Positions 17,307-26,419 are shown, numbered from the stretch's first letter. The stretch: 64,000 nt of DNA from BHER01 sp051652245 (GCA_051652245.1 JBOFTV010000075.1:43336-107335); one strand, 5' to 3'. The notes: generated by a model not told the origin, from the sequence alone. Made by a program: numbers and translations.

Positions 17307-17486
17307 ATGTCAACACGCACTGTAGTTCGAGATAATGAATCGGTAGATGACGCATTAAGAAGATTCAAGAAGAAAGTCGGTCAAGCTGGTACCCTTGCTG
17401 AAACAAAAAAACGTGAGTTCCATTTACGACCAGGACTTAAAAAGAAACGTAAACAAGAAGAAGCACGTAAGAAAAAGACATTCTAA
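17307..17486 (+). CDS. rpsU: 30S ribosomal protein S21
   Basis: 59 residues, strongly basic, [20 protein letters not shown] followed by a Lys/Arg-rich tail, standard bS21. ATG 17307 is chosen: it follows the SD AAGGGGGG and gives the normal N-terminus; an in-frame upstream TTG at 17283 would add eight unlikely residues. Single-gene transcript with its own promoter and terminator. Confidence 0.97.
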   Translation: MSTRTVVRDNESVDDALRRFKKKVGQAGTLAETKKREFHLRPGLKKKRKQEEARKKKTF

Positions 17487-17492
17487 TTAGAG

Positions 17493-17520
17493 AAGAGTAT
17501 ATAATTATATACTCTTTTTT
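17493..17520 (+). terminator. Terminator of rpsU
   Basis: Perfect palindrome AAGAGTATATAA/TTATATACTCTT ending in a T run, seven bases after the stop codon. Confidence 0.85.
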
Positions 17521-17522
17521 AC

Positions 17523-17551
17523 TTGAAAAAAAGAAGGTCACATGCTATAAT
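17523..17551 (+). promoter_or_regulatory. Promoter of the aspS T-box transcript
   Basis: TTGAAA, 17-base spacer, perfect TATAAT. Transcription would start at about 17558, a few bases before T-box stem I. Confidence 0.75.
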
Positions 17552-17559
17552 TGGACTAT

Positions 17560-17794
17560 ATTATTGCTGAATTAGCATAGTAAATAAATCAGATATGCAT
17601 AGAGAAAATACAGTTAGGTGAAAGTATTGGTAGCTGATTATTGAAGACACTAAGGAGATAACCCAGTTTACTTTTCTGGGATAAGAAAATAAGATGAGTA
17701 TGAAGATAATAATTATCTTTATATTGAAGGTGGTACCGCGGAATAAGTTTCGCCCTTCATTTAGTTTGCAATCAAGCTAAATGAAGGCTTTTTT
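17560..17794 (+). promoter_or_regulatory. T-box leader, aspartate-specific, upstream of aspS
   Basis: tRNA-sensing riboswitch. The T-box motif AAGGTGGTACCGCGG is at 17728-17742. In stem I the lower helix TTAG/CTAA frames a loop with AGTA on one side and GAAGACACT on the other, so the specifier is GAC (17646-17648), an Asp codon. The competing terminator (17752-17794) has arms around GCCCTTCATTTAG and CTAAATGAAGGC followed by six T. Uncharged tRNA-Asp should stabilise the antiterminator and raise aspS expression. This accounts for the 326-base gap between rpsU and aspS. Confidence 0.93.
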
Positions 17795-17812
17795 AAATTT
17801 AAGGAGGATTTT

Positions 17813-19555
17813 ATGCATAATATAATTAAATGTAATGATGTCTGTCTTGCTATGGTAGACAGCAAAATTGAAGTTAGAGGCTTTGTTGCTAAAAATAGAA
17901 ATCTAGGAGGTATGATTTTTCTTGATTTACGGGATAGAAGTGGTATTGTACAATTATTAATTTCACCCGATCATCCCAACTATGAGACAGCAAAAACAAT
18001 TAGAAATGAATTTGTGATTTCGGTGAGCGGAGCAGTTGTTCAAAGGCAAAGTAAAAATCCCAATATGATAACTGGTGATGTTGAAGTAATAGTAGAAGAA
18101 TTTGAGATTATATCAAGCGCTAAAACAACACCACTAATTATTGCGGAGCAAACTGATGCCTTAGAGGAGGTTAGGCTTTCTTACCGCTATTTGGATTTAA
18201 GGCGGCCTAATATGCAGGCCCGCTTTTTGTTAAGACATCGTGTAAATAAATTTTTTCATGCCTTTTTAGATGAAGCAGGATATATTGAAGTAGAAACACC
18301 AATTCTTTCAAAATCAACGCCCGAAGGAGCCCGCGATTATTTAGTTCCAAGCCGTGTCCACCAAGGTGAATTCTATGCATTACCACAGTCACCACAGCTA
18401 TATAAGCAGTTACTTATGCTTGCAGGATTTGAAAAGTATTATCAAATCGTTCGCTGTTTTCGTGATGAAGATTTAAGAGTAGATCGACAACCAGAGTTTA
18501 CACAATTAGATATCGAAGCAGCCTTTGTTAAGGAAGAGGATATCTACAGATTAATCGAGAAAATGCTCGTTGAGCTGTTTAAAGTTGTCAAAGATATCGA
18601 TATCAAAGCTCCATTTGAACAAATCAGCTATGATGATGCGATGAATATTTATGGAAGTGACAAACCAGACACAAGATTCGGCTTAAAACTAGTTGATTTT
18701 ACAGCAATAGGTTCAAAATCGCAGTTTAGTGTCTTTGCCAGTGCAGAAGCTGTAAAAGCTATTTTTGTCCCTTTGGGAGTAGGACTTTCACGCAAAGAAA
18801 TTGATGGATTAACAGAGTTTGTTAAAATATATCAGGCTAAGGGATTAGCCTGGCTTAAAGTCCAAAATGGAACAGTAGAAGGGCCAATTGCCAAGTTTTT
18901 TACTGAAGCAGAAAAAGGAGCATTTCAACAAAAAGCAGAAGAGGGAGATCTGATATTATTTGTTGCTGATAGCTTAGAAATAACACAGAAAGCATTGGGG
19001 CAATTGCGCTTGCACCTAGCCAAAAAATTAAATTTAATTCCTAAGAATGTCTATAACTTTTTGTGGGTCATTGACTGGCCACTATTTGAATATGATCAAA
19101 AAGAAGAACGCTATTTTGCAGCACACCATCCATTTACAGCACCACAGATAGGACAAGAAGAGATGATAACAACAGATAAACAAAATGTTCGAGCGAGGGC
19201 ATATGATATTGTTCTAAATGGCTATGAAATTGGTGGAGGGTCAATTAGAATTAGCAATCCAGAAATACAAACAAAAATGCTACAAGCAATTGGCATGAGT
19301 GATCAAACAATTGTAGAACAGTTTGGGTTCTTGTTAGAAGCATACAGCTATGGGGCACCAACTCATGGCGGAATAGCTTTGGGAATTGATCGAATCATGA
19401 TGATTTTGACTGATACCGATATAATATCAGATGTAATTGCTTTTCCTAAAACATTATCTGCACGCGATTTAATGATGCAGTCACCGTCAACTATTGAAAG
19501 TGATCAATTAGCAGAATTAAATATTGAAGTAACATCACAAAAAAAAAGGAAGTAA
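17813..19555 (+). CDS. aspS: Aspartyl-tRNA synthetase
   Basis: Class II synthetase of the bacterial type, 580 residues: N-terminal OB anticodon domain (about 1-105), catalytic motif 2 (CFRDEDLRVDRQPEFTQLD), the GAD insertion (about 280-400) and motif 3 (HGGIALGIDRIMMIL). SD AAGGAGG. Regulated by the T-box leader just upstream. Whether it also charges tRNA-Asn depends on gatCAB and asnS elsewhere in the genome. folC follows after 22 bases. Confidence 0.97.
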   Translation: MHNIIKCNDVCLAMVDSKIEVRGFVAKNRNLGGMIFLDLRDRSGIVQLLISPDHPNYETAKTIRNEFVISVSGAVVQRQSKNPNMITGDVEVIVEEFEIISSAKTTPLIIAEQTDALEEVRLSYRYLDLRRPNMQARFLLRHRVNKFFHAFLDEAGYIEVETPILSKSTPEGARDYLVPSRVHQGEFYALPQSPQLYKQLLMLAGFEKYYQIVRCFRDEDLRVDRQPEFTQLDIEAAFVKEEDIYRLIEKMLVELFKVVKDIDIKAPFEQISYDDAMNIYGSDKPDTRFGLKLVDFTAIGSKSQFSVFASAEAVKAIFVPLGVGLSRKEIDGLTEFVKIYQAKGLAWLKVQNGTVEGPIAKFFTEAEKGAFQQKAEEGDLILFVADSLEITQKALGQLRLHLAKKLNLIPKNVYNFLWVIDWPLFEYDQKEERYFAAHHPFTAPQIGQEEMITTDKQNVRARAYDIVLNGYEIGGGSIRISNPEIQTKMLQAIGMSDQTIVEQFGFLLEAYSYGAPTHGGIALGIDRIMMILTDTDIISDVIAFPKTLSARDLMMQSPSTIESDQLAELNIEVTSQKKRK

Positions 19556-19577
19556 TTGATAAAAGGGGGACACACAG

Positions 19578-20822
19578 ATGGAATTTAAAAGTGTAATAGA
19601 AATTGAAACCTTCTTCAACCAATTAACGACTAAAAAGCAGGATTACCCACCATTTTTCATGTTGAAACAAGCACTAAAGGCTATTGGGAATCCAGAAAAA
19701 AAATTACAGTATATCCATGTTACCGGAACAAATGGTAAGGGGTCAACCGCAAATTTTATTGCTAGTATTTTACACAGTAATAAATTAAATGTTGGCTTGT
19801 TTACTTCCCCCCATTTAATGCACATAACCGAACGCTTTTGTGTAAATGGGGTCAAAATTAGTGAATCAAAGTTTATTGCTCATTTTAATAGAATTTATAC
19901 TTTAATTGGTGAACAGATTAGTTTAATTCAATTTGAATGGTTAACATTAATTGCCTATGATTATTTTTTTGCAATTAATGTTGATATCGTTGTGTTAGAA
20001 GTGGGTATTGGGGGAACATATGATTCAACTAATATAATTCCTCACAAATTGGCAGCAGTTATTACTAATATTGGGTTAGACCATACTCTGTTACTAGGAC
20101 CAAGCTTAGCAGAAATTAGAGCTCAAAAATGTGGAATAATTACGGCCCAAACAAGATACGCTTTTTTTGGTAAGGACGTTTTGGTAGCTGGAGATCATCC
20201 CCCTAATTCTTATAAATATGGAATTAATTTTGTTTATGAGGATATGGGAAGTCTTTTTACGATTAATAATAAGACTTATATTACAGGAATAAAGCATTTT
20301 CCCCAATATCAATATGAAAATCTCGCACTAGCTATTTGCGTGTGCCAGGTTATATTAGAAAGCTATTTTAATATTGAGATCGATTGGGATCTGATTAGTC
20401 ACGATAATCAGCAATTTAACCTGCCAATCCGTTTTGAAAAAATTAATTATCAAGAAAGAACAATTATGTTAGATGGAGCGCACAATATATCTGGTATAAT
20501 TACATTAACTAAAGCGCTAAAGCAGCACTATAGTGATAAAAAGCTCATTTTTGTATTCGCTGCCATGCAGGATAAAGACGTATTAGACATGTTGTTACAA
20601 TTAGAATCAGCGGGAACGGTTTATTTATTTGACTATCAGCAATTTTATGCGCGGGCGATTGATATTAATAATTATGGGATGTACGCCAAAATAAAGACAA
20701 TTGAGCGACTAGAAAAACTTGTTGTCGATAGCGCCGACAATGAGCAGGTTGTTATTGTGGGATCAATTTATTTTGTTTCTTATGTGAGAAATAAAATTTT
20801 CACCCCCCAAAGGGTTACATAA
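19578..20822 (+). CDS. folC: Folylpolyglutamate synthase/dihydrofolate synthase
   Basis: Adds glutamate to (dihydro)folates; Mur-ligase fold, 414 residues. P-loop HVTGTNGKGST, the VLEVGIGGTYDSTNI segment (family usually GGRLDATN; the arginine is Thr here), the LDHTLLLG...KCGII region with the lysine that is carbamylated in Mur ligases, and LDGAHN at the C-domain entry. SD AAAGGGGG. Probably co-transcribed with aspS. Confidence 0.92.
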   Translation: MEFKSVIEIETFFNQLTTKKQDYPPFFMLKQALKAIGNPEKKLQYIHVTGTNGKGSTANFIASILHSNKLNVGLFTSPHLMHITERFCVNGVKISESKFIAHFNRIYTLIGEQISLIQFEWLTLIAYDYFFAINVDIVVLEVGIGGTYDSTNIIPHKLAAVITNIGLDHTLLLGPSLAEIRAQKCGIITAQTRYAFFGKDVLVAGDHPPNSYKYGINFVYEDMGSLFTINNKTYITGIKHFPQYQYENLALAICVCQVILESYFNIEIDWDLISHDNQQFNLPIRFEKINYQERTIMLDGAHNISGIITLTKALKQHYSDKKLIFVFAAMQDKDVLDMLLQLESAGTVYLFDYQQFYARAIDINNYGMYAKIKTIERLEKLVVDSADNEQVVIVGSIYFVSYVRNKIFTPQRVT

Positions 20823-20870
20823 TATAAATTATAGGAAGTTAATTATTCTAAAGGAGAGAAGGGGATTTTT

Positions 20871-21491
20871 TTGGATACAGTCATCTATACCGAAAAACAA
20901 CTACATATTTTAGTTATTGCTGCACAAGAGTTTTTATCAGCGGGATATATTGGTGCATCAACTAATGTCATAGCACAAAAGGCAAATGTTGCTAAAGGGT
21001 TGATTTTCCATTATTTTAATAATAAAGAACAGCTTTACAAGGCTGTTCTACTGCATAGTTTTGATATTGCCCAAAAATGGATTGTTGGTAAAACATTTTC
21101 GTTGTCAACTTATATGGATGCTTATGATTTAATGATAGCCATTTTAAAAGTTAAGGCAATATTGCCTTTAGAAGAACCACTTTTTGCTCCCCTACTCCTC
21201 CAATCATTTACGGTAGAAACCGTTGTACCAGATGATATTATTAAATTTACAGCAGAACTCAAGCAAAAGTATGAAGCAATTTATGCAAGTTATATAAGTG
21301 GGCTATTTCTTATAGCGGGGATTAAAAAGCAATATATCAGGGACAGTCAAATAAATCAACGTGTCATGTGTATGATTGAAGCAGCTTTTAATTATGAAAT
21401 TAGTCTATTATCCGAACCAAGTATCAAAGCAATTACTGGAGTTACAATTACACCATATGTTGAAATTATTAGAAAAGGAATAGAAAAATAA
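20871..21491 (+). CDS. TetR/AcrR family transcriptional regulator
   Basis: 206 residues. N-terminal helix-turn-helix at about residues 10-55 (AAQEFLSAGYIGASTNVIAQKANVAKG in pattern, then LIFHYFNNKEQLYKAV), with a divergent ligand-binding C-terminal domain. Start is TTG 20871 after GGAGAGAAGGGG; there is no in-frame ATG upstream of the DNA-binding helix. No divergent efflux or transport gene lies beside it, so target and ligand are unknown. It follows folC by 48 bases. Confidence 0.88.
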   Translation: MDTVIYTEKQLHILVIAAQEFLSAGYIGASTNVIAQKANVAKGLIFHYFNNKEQLYKAVLLHSFDIAQKWIVGKTFSLSTYMDAYDLMIAILKVKAILPLEEPLFAPLLLQSFTVETVVPDDIIKFTAELKQKYEAIYASYISGLFLIAGIKKQYIRDSQINQRVMCMIEAAFNYEISLLSEPSIKAITGVTITPYVEIIRKGIEK

Positions 21492-21520
21492 GCAGACTTG
21501 CCTTAAGCTCTGCTTATTTT
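21486..21520 (+). terminator. Bidirectional terminator between tetR-like gene and holA
   Basis: Stem AAATAAGCAGA/TCTGCTTATTT with T-rich flank on both strands; it overlaps the ends of both convergent genes. Confidence 0.75.
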
Positions 21521-22470
21521 TATTTTTGTCGGAAAAGAAATAAAATAAGTTCCTTGATAACCATATCCTGGGGGCGACCCGATTTGAGTTTTATTTCGGC
21601 CGAAATAATTTTGTTAAGAGTCTGTTTAAACTGGTCATCACTAATTTTAATGGCTGTTTTCAATAAAAGTTTAGTTCTATAGGGATGAATTTCAAGTCGC
21701 TTAGCAATTTTTTCTTGTGTGTATGAAAAATTAGCTAAGGTTCTTATTTGGTACATTTGTTTATAATTTTTCAAAAGCAGCGCCAGTAGTCCAAAGATAT
21801 TTTGCTGGTGCAGGAGAATATTATCTAAAATTTTCATTGTTTGATTTAACTTCTGCTCTTCTATTTTTTGCATCAAGCCAAACACTTCTTCTTCTAAAAA
21901 AAATGTTTCTCCCGTAAAATCATTTAAGGTTAATGGCTGCTTCGTATTAAGTTTTTCAAGCTTAGCACGATTGATTTCTGCTAAAATAAGTTCAATGTTA
22001 TTTTTGTAAAGCTGCGCCACTTCTTTGATGTCTTTTGGCGATAGATTATGGGGAACAGATGCTAGTTTCACGTTAATAAATTCTGTGACGGCCACTTCTG
22101 CTTTTTGTTTAACATTAATTATATTGGCATACGCTAATAGTGGTGCTAGCTGTTTTTGCAAAGTTGCGCTCAAATCATTGTCTTGATTAAAAATAAAGAT
22201 ACAGCAGTTAGCTGATTTTTGCATGGATGAAGCAATATTTGGTGTTAATAATTCAAGAAATTCGGCAAGATTGACTTTAACAAGATCATTTATGACAACA
22301 ACTTTGGTCCCCCCAAATAAGTTATCAGTACAGACCTCTTGAAAAACCTGGCTAATAGCTGTTTCTGTGGCTGAAACATAGATTATTTCAGCCATTTGCG
22401 TAATTTCCTTAATTTTCTGGGTGATGAAATACTGCTCAGTTCCTTGTAAAAAATATATCATGTATTTCAC
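21520..22470 (-). CDS. holA: DNA polymerase III subunit delta
   Basis: Clamp-loader delta subunit that opens the sliding clamp. 316 residues, starts MKYMIYFLQGTEQYFI as in the family; AAA+-like N-domain, lid, and alpha-helical collar (about 210-316). GTG 22470 after GAGGAGCATA is taken as the start; ATG three codons later is possible. Last gene of the long minus-strand cluster, after comEC, exactly as comEC-holA in Bacillus. Confidence 0.92.
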   Translation of the reverse strand: MKYMIYFLQGTEQYFITQKIKEITQMAEIIYVSATETAISQVFQEVCTDNLFGGTKVVVINDLVKVNLAEFLELLTPNIASSMQKSANCCIFIFNQDNDLSATLQKQLAPLLAYANIINVKQKAEVAVTEFINVKLASVPHNLSPKDIKEVAQLYKNNIELILAEINRAKLEKLNTKQPLTLNDFTGETFFLEEEVFGLMQKIEEQKLNQTMKILDNILLHQQNIFGLLALLLKNYKQMYQIRTLANFSYTQEKIAKRLEIHPYRTKLLLKTAIKISDDQFKQTLNKIISAEIKLKSGRPQDMVIKELILFLFRQK

Positions 22471-22485
22471 TATGCTCCTCTACTG

Positions 22486-24657
22486 TCAATGTTTGAAAAA
22501 TGAGATTGGTCCTAAAAAGAAAAAGCTTTGGGAACCATCTTGGTTTGTAATCCAATATTTGATATTATTATTACTTAATAATGAAGTAACTTCCTTATGT
22601 GGGTGTTTATGAATGTTTTTGCTTTGTACACTAATTATACCATATTTTGGCTCAATAGCTTGTAAAAAATCAGGTGATGTACTTGTTTTACTGCCATGGT
22701 GGCCGAGTTTGAGGACATCAGCTTTTATATTAGGATATAACCGTAAAAATTGCTCTTCTCCCTTGAGTTCTAAATCTCCCATGAAAAGCCAGGTATATTG
22801 CCCAAAGCGACCATATACAACAATTGAGGCATCATTACTGCTACTAGTGGTCGTAAAAGCCGGTAATAGATAAAAATAAGGGGTTCTGGTTGCCGCGCTA
22901 ACACGAGTTATCTTGGGCAGCATCTTAGGAAATAAAGTGGGCTCTATTGTTATTGTCGATTGATTATTGATGTAAATATGTGCAACCGGCATCAGCAGTA
23001 ATAATTGATTTAGGGCACCAGTATGATCAATGTCATCGTGTGTTAAAACAAGGGCATCAATTTTTGTTATTTGAAGGTTATTAAGATAGGGAATAATAAT
23101 GTTTTTCACCATCAGTTCATTTTTATCGGCTTGAATTGATCCACCTGTATCAATGATAACAGCATACTCACCAATTTTAATAATCGTACATTCACCATAA
23201 GGCAAAGATAGAAAATGAATGCTATTAAGGAGAAAATTGAAACGGAAAATTGTAAAAGAAATTAAGATAAATGCAAGGGTAACTTTTAGCATTTTAACCA
23301 GCTTATTAGTTAAAATAAGCTGTGCCAAGTACAGTGCAATAAATGCTAAAAGGTAGACCTGCCACATAAAATATAAAGGGGTGGTCAAACGTATATTTGC
23401 TAAATCACTATATGCTACTAGTAAATCGACCCCCGAAATGATTGGTTTAATGAGCGGACTCAAAAATTTAAAGCAAAGTAGTAACCAAATCAAAAGATAA
23501 ATAAGACTAAAAATCGGCGTAAATAAAAATGTTGCTAGAAAAGGCAGTAAGAACACAGACTGCTGTAAATAACTAGTAATAGCGCTTGTTGATAGGATAC
23601 AACCAATATTAGAGCGTATCTTTTTGGGATCCATTTTACTATTTATGAGAAGATAGAAGCTACAAATAAAAGAATACTGGAAGCCAATATTAAAAATAAC
23701 AAAAGGGTTCAAAAAAACAAAAAAAATTGCAATACCCAGTAAAACAATTAATTTTTGCTCAAAAGTAATCTTCTTCTGTGCAAAATCCTCATAGAATTTA
23801 TAAAGCCAAAGCGTAAGACTAGCACGAAGAAAGGAGATATTTTGCAGAAGCATCAAGGTATAAAACCATAAGAAAACAAAAAAGCAAATATCAACAGTTT
23901 CTTTTGTTACACGCAGTAATCGTCCTAAAAAAGCGCTGATTTTCTTTAATAGTCCTAAGTGGCTTCCAGACACGGCTAAAATATGAGCAATGCCAATTTC
24001 AATAAAAATTTGTCTGCTATCCCCAAATCCGGAAGAACTACCTAAAATAAAAGCATGTAAATATGGTTGTAAGACTGGATCAAATGTTGCAATATAATTA
24101 ATTAATTTTACTTTAATCCGCAAGTATAAGGGAACCATAGCAGCTGTTCTATTGGCTACAATATCCTGAGCAAAACATTGCTTAAAGCGCCCCATTGAAT
24201 TACTATAAGTCTTGAAATTAAATAAGAGGAAATTAGCATCAGCAGTTATTGGCATCAGCTTACATGTCAATAAAATGGAACTCCCAATTTCAAAATCAGC
24301 TAGCAAATCACTTTGAACTAAAAGCCGCTCCTGCACAAAAAAAGCTTTACGTACTTGAATTTCATACGTGATAGCTTTCTGCTTCACCTGTTTTGCAATA
24401 ATCATTCCCACTTTTTCTTGTAAGAAAATTGGCTGATCAAGGGTGTTAATGTGATAAAAACAGACTAAATTGACGCTAAACAGGCATATTGCCCCAAGGT
24501 AAGCAAAAAACAGGCGCTTGCTAAATTTATTATAAATGAGATAGGCAATATAAAGGGAAAAAAAGGTAGTGAATAAGAAGCTAACTAATTGCATATCGGT
24601 AAAAAAATGGGCAATTACAATGATTGTCAAGAGAAAATAAAGCATCAGTGTAGCCAT
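22486..24657 (-). CDS. comEC: DNA internalization competence protein ComEC/Rec2
   Basis: Membrane channel for single-stranded DNA uptake, 723 residues. N-terminal DUF4131 region (about 1-170), ComEC membrane core with HILAVSGSHLGLL (about 225-480), and a C-terminal metallo-beta-lactamase-like nuclease domain with LTHDDIDHTGAL (about 545-550) and LKLGHHGSKTSTS. Start overlaps the comEA stop (TAATG), so the two are coupled. Full length, no frameshift, suggesting functional uptake machinery. Confidence 0.95.
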   Translation of the reverse strand: MATLMLYFLLTIIVIAHFFTDMQLVSFLFTTFFSLYIAYLIYNKFSKRLFFAYLGAICLFSVNLVCFYHINTLDQPIFLQEKVGMIIAKQVKQKAITYEIQVRKAFFVQERLLVQSDLLADFEIGSSILLTCKLMPITADANFLLFNFKTYSNSMGRFKQCFAQDIVANRTAAMVPLYLRIKVKLINYIATFDPVLQPYLHAFILGSSSGFGDSRQIFIEIGIAHILAVSGSHLGLLKKISAFLGRLLRVTKETVDICFFVFLWFYTLMLLQNISFLRASLTLWLYKFYEDFAQKKITFEQKLIVLLGIAIFFVFLNPFVIFNIGFQYSFICSFYLLINSKMDPKKIRSNIGCILSTSAITSYLQQSVFLLPFLATFLFTPIFSLIYLLIWLLLCFKFLSPLIKPIISGVDLLVAYSDLANIRLTTPLYFMWQVYLLAFIALYLAQLILTNKLVKMLKVTLAFILISFTIFRFNFLLNSIHFLSLPYGECTIIKIGEYAVIIDTGGSIQADKNELMVKNIIIPYLNNLQITKIDALVLTHDDIDHTGALNQLLLLMPVAHIYINNQSTITIEPTLFPKMLPKITRVSAATRTPYFYLLPAFTTTSSSNDASIVVYGRFGQYTWLFMGDLELKGEEQFLRLYPNIKADVLKLGHHGSKTSTSPDFLQAIEPKYGIISVQSKNIHKHPHKEVTSLLSNNNIKYWITNQDGSQSFFFLGPISFFKH

Positions 24658-25064
24658 TATATCGTTATTTCATTACGTAATTTTTCAAAAGTAGTAGCAC
24701 CGATACCCTTTACCTCTAATAAATCTTCAATTGCTTCAAATTTTGCACTTTCGCGCTTTTTGATGATATCATCAGCCTTTTTTTCCCCGATGCTTGGGAG
24801 GGTCATTAATTCCTTTTTCGTTGCTGAATTTAGGTTTACTTGACTCCCTTTAGTTATCTTTACTTCCCCACTTTGATCTTGCCCCGGTGGATTATCAATA
24901 TTGATAAGAGCTGCTGTATTGTTAGAAATTATTGTAAAAAGTTGTAGTGTATGGTTGATCAAGATAAAGGAACAAACTAATGCAACAGCAATTAGACTCC
25001 CTTTATTTAAAACATAACTAGAGAAAATCAACTTATTACGCTGAAAAAAATTACGAAACCACAT
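24657..25064 (-). CDS. comEA: Competence protein ComEA, short form
   Basis: DNA receptor of the competence machinery. From ATG 25064 (preceded by GGGAG eight bases upstream) it has 135 residues: one membrane helix (about 18-40), a linker, and a C-terminal helix-hairpin-helix domain (VNLNSATKKELMTLPSIGEKKADDII...LLEVKGIGATTFEKLR). The SLBB domain usually found between membrane helix and HhH in Bacillota ComEA is absent. The longer frame from 25160 would run into rsfS and is rejected. comER and comEB are missing from the cluster. Confidence 0.9.
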   Translation of the reverse strand: MWFRNFFQRNKLIFSSYVLNKGSLIAVALVCSFILINHTLQLFTIISNNTAALINIDNPPGQDQSGEVKITKGSQVNLNSATKKELMTLPSIGEKKADDIIKKRESAKFEAIEDLLEVKGIGATTFEKLRNEITI

Positions 25065-25082
25065 AAAAAAAACTCCCATTCT

Positions 25083-25103
25083 ATAAAGTACTATATACTT
25101 TAT
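25083..25103. repeat. Inverted repeat before comEA
   Basis: ATAAAGTA-CTATA-TACTTTAT, a perfect 8-bp dyad in the 61-base rsfS-comEA gap, about 20 bases before the comEA start. It could be an operator or an RNA hairpin; it does not match the AAAA-N5-TTTT ComK box. Confidence 0.5.
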
Positions 25104-25125
25104 ATTACGAGAAGTTAATCTGTTT

Positions 25126-25452
25126 TTATTCAATAATTGGACATGTTTCGAACAATTCATCTAGTCTGTAACGTAGATGCTCATCTTGTAAGAATATGTG
25201 TGCACATATTTCAAAATATTGTATCGCTACCCATCCTTCTTTTGGATCACCTTCAACATGCAAGTTGGTTAAATCATTGATAGCTAATTCTTTAAATTCT
25301 TGCATAATACCATTTATTTGACGGTCATTGCTAGCAATAGCTATAACAAAGACATCCGCAAACGTTGATAGTCCTCTAACGTCATAAGATACCATGACTG
25401 GTACTTTTTTATCTTCTATCGTATCAATAACGATTTTTAAATTTTCATTCAT
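25126..25452 (-). CDS. rsfS: Ribosome silencing factor RsfS
   Basis: Binds uL14 on the 50S subunit and blocks subunit joining under starvation. 108 residues from ATG 25452 (SD GAGGGA); the reading frame upstream would overlap yqeK. Family features: IEDKKVPVMVSYDVRGLSTFADVFVIA pattern, the NDRQINGI segment and EGWVAIQYFEICAHIFL. Neighbours yqeK and comEA keep the Bacillus order; the methyltransferase yqeM is absent. Confidence 0.94.
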   Translation of the reverse strand: MNENLKIVIDTIEDKKVPVMVSYDVRGLSTFADVFVIAIASNDRQINGIMQEFKELAINDLTNLHVEGDPKEGWVAIQYFEICAHIFLQDEHLRYRLDELFETCPIIE

Positions 25453-25453
25453 A

Positions 25454-26419
25454 TTATTCCCTCGTTTCAATTTTTGGTGGAAGTTGTTCTAACCATGATA
25501 ACATATTTTGGGTTGTCCAATACAAGTTTTCATGGGTTTTGTGTAGGTGAATCTTTGTATTATATATTTTTTCTTTCGCAGCAAGGTAAAGACTTTGTTT
25601 TGCTAAAGCGAAAACTGCATCTTTGGGGGCTAAATAAGGGCGCTTAAATTCACAGAAGTCGGCAACAAACAATGCTAATCCTAGCTCTGAAAGTTGAGGT
25701 AACCCAATAGAATGGAAGGCAATTGCTTCAATTATATCGGAATCAACATTATCATAGAGTTGCTGTAACATCAATGCACCAGCAAAACCATGCCAGACTG
25801 GTGAGGGTGCATCACTATAAATATTATAATATTTATCCACAATTACACGTTGGTTTTCCAATGGCATTTCTTTAGCATAGTCATGAAATAAAGCTGTAAA
25901 AAAACAGATATCTTCATCTAAGCCATGGATTTTAGCAAGCGCTTTAATCGTAAAACAAACGCGCATTGTATGCTGAAATCTTGAATAGGACATGCTATTA
26001 TAAACTAAGACCATGTTTTTAGAAATGGTAAACATTTCATTTTTCATGTAATAATTAGCAATATGGGGGGGGATTTCATCAAAGATAAGATGATCCGCAA
26101 ATAATAATTTTTCATAGCCATAAATTTCTGATATTGGGAAAAAATTTTCACCAAGTTTTGTGATATTATAGAGTCCCTCTGATTGGTAAAAAGTCTTGCT
26201 GTCAAATGATGCCACAAATTCTGATAAAGACATATGAACATAGCTAAGCGTGTCATCAAATAAACGACAAATTTCTTGCATATATAGTCTCGCTTGGATT
26301 GCTGTATAGCTATCATTAACAAAAACTAATGTGCATGGCTGCGCCTTTGCAACCAGAGTTAAGATATTGGCTTGATCATGAGTTGTAAATGGCTCAAAAT
26401 TACTGCAATAATATAACAT
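25454..26419 (-). CDS. yqeK: YqeK-type HD hydrolase with an N-terminal degenerate NadD-like region
   Basis: C-terminal half (about 145-300) is a YqeK HD domain: H150 in RFQHTMR, H179-D180 in LFHDYAKE, H210 in WHGFAGAL, H236 in FHSIG and D254 in VADFCEF; such proteins hydrolyse Ap4A symmetrically. The first ~140 residues are extra compared with Bacillus YqeK (about 190 residues in total). They sit where nadD normally lies (between yhbY and yqeK) and read YCSNFEPFTTHDQANI where NadD has GGTFDPPHxGH, so I infer a fused but decayed nicotinate-nucleotide adenylyltransferase lacking the nucleotide-binding motif. ATG 26419 is chosen (SD AAGAGGTG eight bases upstream) over GTG 26428. Confidence 0.85.
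   Translation of the reverse strand: MLYYCSNFEPFTTHDQANILTLVAKAQPCTLVFVNDSYTAIQARLYMQEICRLFDDTLSYVHMSLSEFVASFDSKTFYQSEGLYNITKLGENFFPISEIYGYEKLLFADHLIFDEIPPHIANYYMKNEMFTISKNMVLVYNSMSYSRFQHTMRVCFTIKALAKIHGLDEDICFFTALFHDYAKEMPLENQRVIVDKYYNIYSDAPSPVWHGFAGALMLQQLYDNVDSDIIEAIAFHSIGLPQLSELGLALFVADFCEFKRPYLAPKDAVFALAKQSLYLAAKEKIYNTKIHLHKTHENLYWTTQNMLSWLEQLPPKIETRE

Noticed and set aside
25065..25160. N-terminal extension of ComEA
   Set aside because: The extra 32 residues overlap the end of rsfS and contain no family sequence; the SD GGGAG supports ATG 25064.
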